Below, in pieces: positions 57,364 to 64,000 of a DNA stretch of 64,000 nt; position 1 is the stretch's first letter, and every line of letters begins with the position of its first letter. Below the pieces are notes generated by a model, which saw only the letters and a list, made by a program, of their open reading frames with translations, was not told the origin of the DNA and searched no databases. A program made the translations under genes and the position numbers. This DNA is from VRUE01 sp963780815. GTDB lineage: Bacteria > Actinomycetota > Thermoleophilia > Solirubrobacterales > 70-9. Location: assembly GCA_963780815.1 (NCBI GenBank), contig CAWADG010000004.1, positions 434,001-498,000 on the forward strand, written 5' to 3'.

Positions 57364-58155
57364 TCAGCTACGGGCGGCGGCCCGCATGGCATCGAGCGAG
57401 GGCTCCCGACCGGTCCAGATTCGCAGCGAGTGGACGCCCTGGCGGACCAGGACCTCGATTCCGTCGACCACGGTCGCGCCGCCCTCGGTTGCCGCTCTCA
57501 GCAGCTCGGTCTGCACGTCGGTGTAGACCATGTCGACGATGGTCTGGCCGGCGGCGAACCCGTCGGCGCGGAGCGGGAGCTCCTCGAAGGTGGGCTCGCC
57601 GTGAAGGCCGACGGCGGTGGCATGGACGATTAGCTCGTAATCGCCTTGGTCGGGCTCTTCGACCGGGTGGCCGCCGAGCTCCTCGCAGAGGTTCTGTGAG
57701 CGCAGCGCGGTGCGGTTCCAGACCTCGACCTCCGCCCCTTCGCGGACCAGCGCCCAGACGACGGCGCGGGCCGCGCCACCGGCGCCGAGGACGAGCGTGC
57801 GGCGCCCCTCGGGCGGGTCGGGGAGCGCGTCGAGCAGGCCCGGCGCGTCGGTGTTGTCGGCGATCACCTCGCCTTCGGTGAAGCTGAGCGTGTTGGCGGC
57901 GCCGATCTCGCGCGCGGTCTCGGACGGGTTGTCGGCGACGGTCAGCGCCGCCCCCTTGTGCGGGACCGTGACGTTGGCGCCGACGAAGCCCTGGGCGGGC
58001 ATGCTGTGGATGAGCGCCTCGAACCCGTCCGGGCCGACGTCGATCGCCTCGTAGCTCCACTCCGCGGCGAGACCGAGGTCGGCGAGCGCGGCGGCGTGCA
58101 TCGCCGGGGACCGCGAGTGTGCGACCGGGTGACCGAGGACCGCTAGGCGGGCCAT
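57364..58155 (-). CDS. aroE: Shikimate dehydrogenase
   Basis: 263 aa from ATG 58155; GTG 58170 is an alternative overlapping mltG. Substrate domain AVLGHPVAHSRSPAMHAAAL and catalytic Lys in VGANVTVPHKGAALTVAD, Asp in IADNTDAPGLLDAL; NADP domain LVLGAGGAARAVVWALVREG with WNRTALRSQNLCEE; C-terminal VYTDVQTELLRAATEGG and VRQGVHSLRIWTG. Reduces 3-dehydroshikimate. Downstream of mltG in the usual actinobacterial alaS-ruvX-mltG-aroE order. Confidence 0.93.
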   Translation of the reverse strand: MARLAVLGHPVAHSRSPAMHAAALADLGLAAEWSYEAIDVGPDGFEALIHSMPAQGFVGANVTVPHKGAALTVADNPSETAREIGAANTLSFTEGEVIADNTDAPGLLDALPDPPEGRRTLVLGAGGAARAVVWALVREGAEVEVWNRTALRSQNLCEELGGHPVEEPDQGDYELIVHATAVGLHGEPTFEELPLRADGFAAGQTIVDMVYTDVQTELLRAATEGGATVVDGIEVLVRQGVHSLRIWTGREPSLDAMRAAARS

Positions 58156-58162
58156 GGCGCGA

Positions 58163-59266
58163 TCACCCACATGTGTCCGGCGAGTTTCCGCCGGCCGCTT
58201 CGCGGGCTTCGTTGTAGCGGGCTACGTCGGCTTCGAATTCGGCGTTGGTCGAGGAGAAGGAGTGCTCGCCGCAGGTGCCGGGCTTGACCACGTAGTAGAG
58301 GTAGCCGACCTTGGCCGGGTGCGCCGCCGCTTCGATCGAGGCCAGGCCGGGGCTGGCGATCGGCCCGGGTGGCAGGCCGGCATTGACCCGGGTGTTGTAG
58401 GGAGAGTCGGCCGTCAGTTCGGATTCGGTCAGCGGCTCGGTGTAGTTGTCGTTCGCGAACCGAACGGTCGCGTCGATTCCGAGCGGCATGCCATCGCGAA
58501 GGCGGTTGTAGATCACCGCCGCGATCAGCTTCCGCTCGCTTTCCAACTGAGCCTCCTTCTCTACCATCGAAGCGATCGTCAGGACGTCGTAGACGGTCAG
58601 GTTCTTCGATTCCGCATATGACATATCGACCCCGGCGACTCGCCGCTTGAAGTCTTCGAGCTGATCGCGAACGAGATCGCCGACCGGCGCATGGGCGTCG
58701 AGTTCGAAGGTGTCCGGGAAGAGGAAGCCCTCGAGGTTCTTCGCGTCTTTGCCGCCGTATTCGGCTGGATCGAGGTACTGGGAGCGGATCGTCGCCTTCT
58801 CGTAGTTGCCGCGCAGCTTCAGTTCGCGGGCCAGTTCGGCGGTCTGGGCGCGGCTGTATCCCTCGGGGACGGTGGCCGTGATCGTCCGCAGCGGTTCCGG
58901 AGGCGGCGGTTCGTCGCGGGTCAGGTACGCATAGGCGACGACGGCGAGGCCGATCCCGGCGAGCAGCGCGATCGCCGCCAGCAGCAATCCCCAGGGGCTT
59001 CGCCGCCGGCGCTTCTGGGTAGCGGACGGGCGCGGCGGAGGTGGCGGCGCGTCCCCCCAGAACTCCTCCTCGGCCGTCGGTGGCGGCGACGGCGGACGCG
59101 GTGGGGGGTCGGGCGGTGGCGGTGGAGCCGCAACCTGCTCCTGGCTGCGGCTCTTCTCCTCCTGCTTTCGCCGCCGCTCTTCGCGTTCGCGGCGCCGCTC
59201 CTCGCGGGCGGAGGCCTGCGGATCGCCCGCCGAGAAGGGGTCGCCGTCGCGCCGGTCGTCACTCAT
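58163..59266 (-). CDS. mltG: Endolytic murein transglycosylase MltG (YceG-like)
   Basis: A 367-aa protein. Residues 1-85 are a disordered cytosolic part, first Arg/Glu-rich (REERRREREERRRKQEEK) then polyproline (PPPPPDPPPRPPSPPP). One membrane helix (GLLLAAIALLAGIGLAVVAY) and the periplasmic YceG domain follow: TVPEGYSRAQTAELARELK, LEGFLFPDTFEL, catalytic Glu in TIASMVEKEAQLESERKLIA, YNTRVNAGLPPGPIASPGLA and YLYYVVKPG. Cuts nascent glycan strands, setting their length. Overlaps ruvX by 8 bp. Confidence 0.93.
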   Translation of the reverse strand: MSDDRRDGDPFSAGDPQASAREERRREREERRRKQEEKSRSQEQVAAPPPPPDPPPRPPSPPPTAEEEFWGDAPPPPPRPSATQKRRRRSPWGLLLAAIALLAGIGLAVVAYAYLTRDEPPPPEPLRTITATVPEGYSRAQTAELARELKLRGNYEKATIRSQYLDPAEYGGKDAKNLEGFLFPDTFELDAHAPVGDLVRDQLEDFKRRVAGVDMSYAESKNLTVYDVLTIASMVEKEAQLESERKLIAAVIYNRLRDGMPLGIDATVRFANDNYTEPLTESELTADSPYNTRVNAGLPPGPIASPGLASIEAAAHPAKVGYLYYVVKPGTCGEHSFSSTNAEFEADVARYNEAREAAGGNSPDTCG

Positions 59267-59651
59267 CGCCGGTCCCCCGCGCCGAGAGGTATGCCTGGAG
59301 AAGGTGGGCGGCGGCGAGCGAGTCCGAGGCTGCGCTCGCGCCCTGGCGACGGCTCGCCTCGGCCATCCGCGTCGTCAGCCGCTCGTCGTACATCTCGACC
59401 GGGATCTCGAGCATCGCCTCGAGTTCGCCGCAGAATGTCCGCGTCAGCCCGGCCTGGGTCCCTTCGCTGCCGTTGAGGTGAAGCGGCAGGCCGACGACGA
59501 CATGATCGACCGCGTACTCGGCGACGAGCTCGGAAACCGCCCTGGGGTGCGGCGGTTCGATCACCGGCATCGGCGTCGCCAGCGTCCCGCTCGGGTCGGA
59601 GATCGCGCACCCGATTCGTGCGGTGCCGTGATCGAGGGCGAGCACCCGCAT
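59259..59651 (-). CDS. ruvX: RuvX/YqgF-family Holliday junction resolvase-like nuclease
   Basis: 130 aa from ATG 59651. RNase H-like fold: LALDHGTARIGCAISDPSG (first catalytic Asp), VVGLPLHLNGSEGTQAG, the second acidic YDERLTTRMAEAS, and Asp in SASDSLAAAHLLQAYL. Implicated in pre-16S rRNA processing. Between alaS and mltG, 4 bp after the alaS stop, a classic arrangement. Frame upstream of 59651 is a shadow of alaS. Confidence 0.9.
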   Translation of the reverse strand: MRVLALDHGTARIGCAISDPSGTLATPMPVIEPPHPRAVSELVAEYAVDHVVVGLPLHLNGSEGTQAGLTRTFCGELEAMLEIPVEMYDERLTTRMAEASRRQGASAASDSLAAAHLLQAYLSARGTGDE

Positions 59652-59655
59652 CGTC

Positions 59656-62331
59656 TCAGCCCAGTGCCCGCTCGATCGCGGCGCGGGCGGCGCTGAGCGC
59701 GTCGTCGAGCTTGGCGGGCTCGCGGCCGCCCGCCTGCGCCATTCCCTCGCGGCCGCCGCCGCCACCGCCGACGACCGGAGCCGCCTCGCCGATGACGTCA
59801 GCGGCCGAGACCCCGCGGGCCACCGCCGGCTTCGAGACCAGCGCCACCAGCGCCACCTTCTCCCCCTCGGCGCCGCCGAGGACCACCGCCGACTCCTGCC
59901 CGAGCCGGTCCTGGATGCGGGAGGCGAGATCGAGCAGCTGCTTCTGGTCGGCGAGCGGGGCGCGGCCCGCCACGACCGCGAGGCCGTCCAGGTCGAGGGC
60001 CTCGCCGGCGAGCCGCTCGGCCTCCTCGCCGAGTTGCTGCCGCGCCGCCTGCCTCGCCCCCTCCCCCGCCTCGCGCAGCCGCTCCGCCGCGCGGCGGGCC
60101 CCGGTCAGCGGGTCCTGCGGCGTGCCCAGAAGCTCGCCGACCTCGCGCAGCCGCTCCTCGCGCTCGCGGAACCAATCGATCGCGGCGGGGCCGCTGAGCG
60201 CCTCGATCCTGCGCACGTTGGCGGCGCTCGATCCCTCCGAGGCGATCTTGAAGATCCCGATCTCGGCGGTGTTGGCGACGTGGGTGCCGCCGCAGAGCTC
60301 GCGCGAAACGCCGTCGACCTCGACGACCCGGACCCAATCGCCGTATTTCTCGCCGAACAGGGCCATCGCGCCGAGCCGTTCCGCCTCGCCCCGCTCCATC
60401 TCCAGCCAGCGAACCGGCCGGCTCGCCTTGATCCAGCCGTTGACCCGGTCCTCGATCGCCGCGATGTCCGCGCCCTCGAGCGCCTTGCCGTGGGTGAAGT
60501 CGAACCGGAGCTTGTCGGGCCGCACCGCCGATCCAGCCTGGCGCACGTGGTCGCCGAGTCGCTCCCGCAGCGCTGCATGGAGTAGATGCGTCGCGGTGTG
60601 GTTGCGCATCGTCGCGTGGCGCGACTCGTGGTCGACCAGAGCTTCAACCCCCGCCTCCTCTGCTCCCGCGAGGACGCGTTCATCATCCCCGGAAATCTCG
60701 CGTCCTCGCTCCCGCGTCCGGGGGCGGGGGGCGGAGACCTCCAGGACCTGGTCCTCGCCGATCCGGTATACGTCGACGACCTCGGCTTCGCCGCCCTTCC
60801 AGCGGAGCACTCCGGAGTCGGCGACCTGGCCGCCGCCCTCGGCGTAGAAGGGGCTCTCCTCGAGCTTGACCAGGGCGCGGCCGTTCTCGCCGGCGACCCC
60901 CGCTACGCCCGTCGTCGCTCGCAGCGTCTCGTAGCCGACGAACCGGGTCGGCGCGGTCTCGGTCGCGAATGCGATCACCCGCTCGTGACGGTCCTCGGAG
61001 CCGTGTGCGGTTGCGGTTCCGGTCCTGGCCCGCGTGCGCTGCTCCTCCATCAGCTCCACGAAGCCGCCGTCGTCGACCGCCAGGCCCTGCTCGGACAGGA
61101 GCTCCTTGGTCAGGTCGAAGGGAAAGCCGTAGGTGTCGTGAAGCCTGAAGGCGTCGGCGGCGTCGATCCAGGAGGTCCCCTGCGCCTGCGCCGACTCGAC
61201 CAGCTGCTCGAGCATCTCGGTCCCGCGCTCGAGGGTGCGGCCGAAGCTCTCCTCCTCGTCGCCGACCCAGCGGGCGATCGTCTCGCGCTCGGCCTCGAGC
61301 TCGGGGTAGGCGGCCGACATGATCTCGATCGTCCTCTCGGCGAACCGCCCCAGCCACGGCGCCTCGAGGCCGAGGGTGCGGCCCTGCTGGATCGCCCTGC
61401 GCATGATCCGCCGCAGGATGTAGCCGCGGTCTTCGTTGGAGGGGACGACTCCGTCGGCGATCAGGAAGGCGGCGCCGCGCGAGTGGTCGGCGACAATCCG
61501 CATCGCCCTGGTTATCCGGCTGCCCTCCGAGTAGGCGTGCCCCGAGAGCTCCTCGGCGAGGTCGATCAACGGCCGGATCAGGTCGGTCTCGAAGACCGAT
61601 GGGACGTCCTGGAGGACCGCCGCGATCCGGTCGAGGCCCATCCCGGTGTCGATGTTGCGCATCGGCAGCTCGGTCACATCCCCGGCATCTGAGAGGTCGT
61701 AGGTCATGAAGACGTGGTTCCAGAACTCGAGGAAGCGGTCGGTGTCGTCTCCCGGCCGGTCATCCGGCCCGCCGAAGTCCTCGCCGCGGTCGAGGTAGAG
61801 CTCGGAGCACGGCCCGCAGGGGCCGGTCGGGCCCGCCTGCCAGAAGTTGTCGGCGCGGCCGAGGAGGACGATCCGCTCCTCCGGAACGCCGACCGAGCGC
61901 CAGATCTCGATCGCCTCCTCGTCGGGGCCGAGGCCGAGCTCCTCGTCGCCGCCGAAGACGGAGACCCAGATCCGGTCGGGGTCCATGCCGAAGCCCTCGG
62001 TCGAGAGCTCCCATCCCCAGGGAATCGACTCGGCCTTGAAGTAGTCGCCGAAGCTCCAGTTGCCGAGCATCTCGAAGAAGGTGAGGTGGCGGGCGGTGTT
62101 GCCGACCTCCTCGATGTCGGTCGTCCGGAAGCATTTCTGGACGTCGGTCAGGCGCGGCCCTGGCGGCTCCTCGCGACCGAGGAAGTAGGGCTTGAACGGC
62201 TGCATCCCGGCGGTAGTCAGCAGGACCGAGGGGTCGTGGACGGAGGGGACGAGCGAGGCCGACGGCACGATGCGGTGGCCCCGCTCCTCGAAGAACGAGA
62301 GGTAGGTGTCGCGGATCTCCTGCGCCTTCAC
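59656..62331 (-). CDS. alaS: Alanyl-tRNA synthetase
   Basis: An 891-aa protein. Class II core at the N-terminus (RDTYLSFFEERGHRIVPSAS, VLLTTAGMQPFKPYFLGREE, ARHLTFFEMLGNWSFGDYFK), the tRNA-binding middle, the editing domain with zinc/water ligands NHTATHLLHAALRERLG and CGGTHVANTAEIGIFKI, and the C-Ala oligomerisation tail including VVGGGGGGREGMAQAGG. Charges tRNA-Ala and edits Ser/Gly mischarging. First gene of the leftward alaS-ruvX-mltG-aroE run. Confidence 0.96.
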   Translation of the reverse strand: MKAQEIRDTYLSFFEERGHRIVPSASLVPSVHDPSVLLTTAGMQPFKPYFLGREEPPGPRLTDVQKCFRTTDIEEVGNTARHLTFFEMLGNWSFGDYFKAESIPWGWELSTEGFGMDPDRIWVSVFGGDEELGLGPDEEAIEIWRSVGVPEERIVLLGRADNFWQAGPTGPCGPCSELYLDRGEDFGGPDDRPGDDTDRFLEFWNHVFMTYDLSDAGDVTELPMRNIDTGMGLDRIAAVLQDVPSVFETDLIRPLIDLAEELSGHAYSEGSRITRAMRIVADHSRGAAFLIADGVVPSNEDRGYILRRIMRRAIQQGRTLGLEAPWLGRFAERTIEIMSAAYPELEAERETIARWVGDEEESFGRTLERGTEMLEQLVESAQAQGTSWIDAADAFRLHDTYGFPFDLTKELLSEQGLAVDDGGFVELMEEQRTRARTGTATAHGSEDRHERVIAFATETAPTRFVGYETLRATTGVAGVAGENGRALVKLEESPFYAEGGGQVADSGVLRWKGGEAEVVDVYRIGEDQVLEVSAPRPRTRERGREISGDDERVLAGAEEAGVEALVDHESRHATMRNHTATHLLHAALRERLGDHVRQAGSAVRPDKLRFDFTHGKALEGADIAAIEDRVNGWIKASRPVRWLEMERGEAERLGAMALFGEKYGDWVRVVEVDGVSRELCGGTHVANTAEIGIFKIASEGSSAANVRRIEALSGPAAIDWFREREERLREVGELLGTPQDPLTGARRAAERLREAGEGARQAARQQLGEEAERLAGEALDLDGLAVVAGRAPLADQKQLLDLASRIQDRLGQESAVVLGGAEGEKVALVALVSKPAVARGVSAADVIGEAAPVVGGGGGGREGMAQAGGREPAKLDDALSAARAAIERALG

Positions 62332-62448
62332 AGATTGGAGCCTAAGTGACCGGGAGTCGGGCCTTATATCCGGTCACGGGCGTCGTTATTGAGGTGATGC
62401 GGTCCTAAGCTTTGACCGAATGGATTCAAGTGCCGATACCGGGAACAC

Positions 62449-63990
62449 ATGAAACCCACCGCGCCCGCGCCGACGCAGCGCCCGCGCCCGGGCCTATCCA
62501 GGCTGCAATCGGACGAGAGGCTCGTCAGGCGCGCCAAGACGGGCGACCGGCAGGCGTTCGAGGCGATCTTCGATCGCTACCACCAGGACATCTACAGGTT
62601 CTGCCTGACGCTGGTCGGGAGCAGGCAGGACGCCGAGGACGCGCTTCAGGCGACGATGGTCAAGGTCCTGCGGTCCCTGCCCGGCGAGCGGCGGGAGATC
62701 AAGCTGCGGCCCTGGATCTACAGGATCGCCCGCAACGAGTCGATCGACACGGTCAGGCGGCGGCGGGAGACCGCCGTCCTGGTCCCGGAGCAGGTCGCCG
62801 CGGGGCCGGGGCTGGTCGAGACCGCCGAGGCCCGGGAGCGGCTCGGGAGGCTGATCGACGATCTCGGCGAGCTGCCGGAGCGGCAGCGCGCCGCGCTCGT
62901 GATGCGGGAGCTGGCCGACCTCGAGTTCGCCGAGATCGGCTCCGCGCTCGACACCTCGGCCGACGCTGCACGCCAGGCGGTCTACGAGGCGCGGGTGAGC
63001 CTGCGCCAGATGGAAGCGGGGCGTGAGATGACCTGCGACGAGGTCATCTGGGCGATCTCCGAGGCCGACGGCCGAGTCGTGCGGCGGCGTGAGATCCAGG
63101 CCCATCTGAAGGCCTGTGCCGAGTGCCGTGCCTTCCAGGAGTCGATCGGCCGGCGCCGCGGCGAGCTGAAGGCGATCGCCCCACTCCCAGTCGCGGTTTC
63201 TGCCGCGCTGTTGCAGGGGGTCCTCGGCGCCGGCTCGGGCGGGGCCGGCGGCGGAATCGCCGGCGCCGTGGGAGTGGGCGCGGGCAAGGCGCTGGTGACC
63301 TCGACCGTAGTCAAGACGGCGGCAACCTGTGCGGTCGTCGCCGCGATCGGCGCGACGGCGGCGGACCGAAGTGGGCTCGTCGATGTTCCGATCGGCAACG
63401 GCGGTGGCCAGGCGCGTGAGAGCTCGGCACCATCCCAGTCGCCGCCGGACGGAACGTCGGTGCCGTCGAAGGCAGGGCGGCACGCCGCGGCCGCTGCGGC
63501 GGGGCGATTCGGCTCCAAGCGATCCGTCTCGGGTGTGGCGGCGGGAGTCGGGGTAGCCGGCAGCCAAAGCGCCGGGAACGGGACCAGCGCGGACTCCAAT
63601 CCACCGGCTGCGACATCCGTCCCGCCCGCCGGGACCAAGAGTCAGGGGTCTGCAGGAGGCGCCAAGCCGAAGAAGAACGCGGCTAAGCGGGGTCAGGGAA
63701 AGGCGGCGGGGCTGCCCGCCTCGTCGGCCCACGGCCAGCAGAACTCTGCAACGCACAAATCCCCGCACGCGAACGCCTCTCCCGGGACGCCTCGGGGGAA
63801 GGCCCAGGGCGGCCAGTCACCACGTTCGCAGCCTCCTCCTCAGCCCAGGGTCCAGCCCGAGCACGAAACGGCGCCTGCGCAGCCCGCGCCCGCACCAGAA
63901 GCGCCCGCGAGGGAAAAGGGCGAAAACTCGGGGAGTCGGGCGACCGGCGAGCCGACGGCGGAAGACGAATTGGCCGAATCGTCCGAATAG
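62449..63990 (+). CDS. ECF sigma factor with fused zinc-finger and membrane/low-complexity extension
   Basis: A 513-aa protein. Residues ~20-185 are sigma-70 regions 2 and 4: FEAIFDRYHQDIYRFCLTLV, AEDALQATMVKVLRSLPGER, WIYRIARNESIDTVRRR, then LPERQRAALVMRELADLEFA, EIGSALDTSADAARQAVYEA. Residues ~193-230 carry TCDEV...HLKACAECRAF, the HxxxCxxC zinc-binding anti-sigma motif. A hydrophobic stretch (VVKTAATCAVVAAIGATAAD) at ~285-305 may cross the membrane, followed by ~200 Gly/Ser/Pro/Lys-rich residues. Sigma and anti-sigma-like parts in one chain suggest a membrane-held, self-inhibited regulator. Confidence 0.85.
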   Translation: MKPTAPAPTQRPRPGLSRLQSDERLVRRAKTGDRQAFEAIFDRYHQDIYRFCLTLVGSRQDAEDALQATMVKVLRSLPGERREIKLRPWIYRIARNESIDTVRRRRETAVLVPEQVAAGPGLVETAEARERLGRLIDDLGELPERQRAALVMRELADLEFAEIGSALDTSADAARQAVYEARVSLRQMEAGREMTCDEVIWAISEADGRVVRRREIQAHLKACAECRAFQESIGRRRGELKAIAPLPVAVSAALLQGVLGAGSGGAGGGIAGAVGVGAGKALVTSTVVKTAATCAVVAAIGATAADRSGLVDVPIGNGGGQARESSAPSQSPPDGTSVPSKAGRHAAAAAAGRFGSKRSVSGVAAGVGVAGSQSAGNGTSADSNPPAATSVPPAGTKSQGSAGGAKPKKNAAKRGQGKAAGLPASSAHGQQNSATHKSPHANASPGTPRGKAQGGQSPRSQPPPQPRVQPEHETAPAQPAPAPEAPAREKGENSGSRATGEPTAEDELAESSE

Positions 63991-64000
63991 GGCCTGACAA

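Overview
The window is a high-GC actinobacterial chromosome segment, most likely from the class Thermoleophilia (Solirubrobacterales-like). This is inferred from three things. The gene order tlyA - NAD kinase - recN - steA - steB/mctB - glycosyltransferase 4 - pyrG - M20 peptidase - DUF3866 - xerD is an actinobacterial arrangement. A secreted protein at 32051-32686 has the KNSVGAKQLK-type N-terminus that is common in Thermoleophilia. Many genes start with GTG or TTG and overlap by ATGA/GTGA.

Layout. 1-6.4 kb: a secreted NHL-repeat protein and a decayed NHL copy, tRNA-Met(CAT), a flavin/F420 split-barrel protein, an Hpt protein coupled to a thioredoxin-like lipoprotein, an SDR, an MGT-type glycosyltransferase and tRNA-Asn(GTT). 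6.4-24.4 kb (all minus strand): an HNH nuclease with a LexA box, then dnaG, dgt, recO, mutM, xerD, DUF3866, M20 peptidase, pyrG, GT4, steB/mctB, steA, recN, an MFS exporter, NAD kinase and tlyA. This block carries replication, repair, recombination and cell-envelope/division functions. 44-48.2 kb: dxs, a polyprenyl synthase, a small XseB-like protein, nusB and efp. 48.2-53 kb: secreted proteins, a hydrolase-adenylate cyclase fusion, an SDR and an M42 peptidase. 53-62.3 kb: pepQ-like, aroQ, aroB, aroK, aroC, aroE, mltG, ruvX and alaS, i.e. most of the shikimate pathway in one overlapping minus-strand run. 62.4-64 kb: an ECF sigma factor with a long C-terminal extension.

24.8-38.6 kb is an integrated mobile element of about 13.8 kb. 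It is bounded by perfect 62-bp direct repeats (24747-24808 and 38642-38703). Paired GTGCGCCAGT repeats lie just inside both ends, where arm-type integrase sites would be expected. The element carries a tyrosine integrase, a Cro/C1-like regulator, a DnaB-N/AAA replication protein, a chain of tiny overlapping ORFs including an excisionase-like HTH protein, and cargo genes (a DUF2182/DUF1326 pair, a SnoaL protein, secreted proteins). An IS21-family insertion (istA/istB, 25080-27263) has split a membrane-anchored gene inside it.

The strongest novelty is a family of about seven structured repeats (A-G), all on the + strand, between 24.7 and 43.95 kb. Each has an upstream GCGG/CCGC hairpin in most copies, a C/U-rich unpaired stretch (TCTCTCC(TCC)CTG), a tiny stem with one covarying base pair, and a GC-rich terminator hairpin followed in most copies by a T-run. 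They look like a multicopy small-RNA family, and the 3' half of one member appears to be the attachment site of the integrated element. Copies B to G punctuate a run of one- to four-gene accessory units (38.7-44 kb), which suggests repeated accretion at these sites. Other points of interest are perfect LexA boxes, non-ATG starts (CTG for aroB, ACG for a small coupled gene), two frameshifted secreted-protein genes, and a glycosyltransferase frame that runs antisense into a tRNA.
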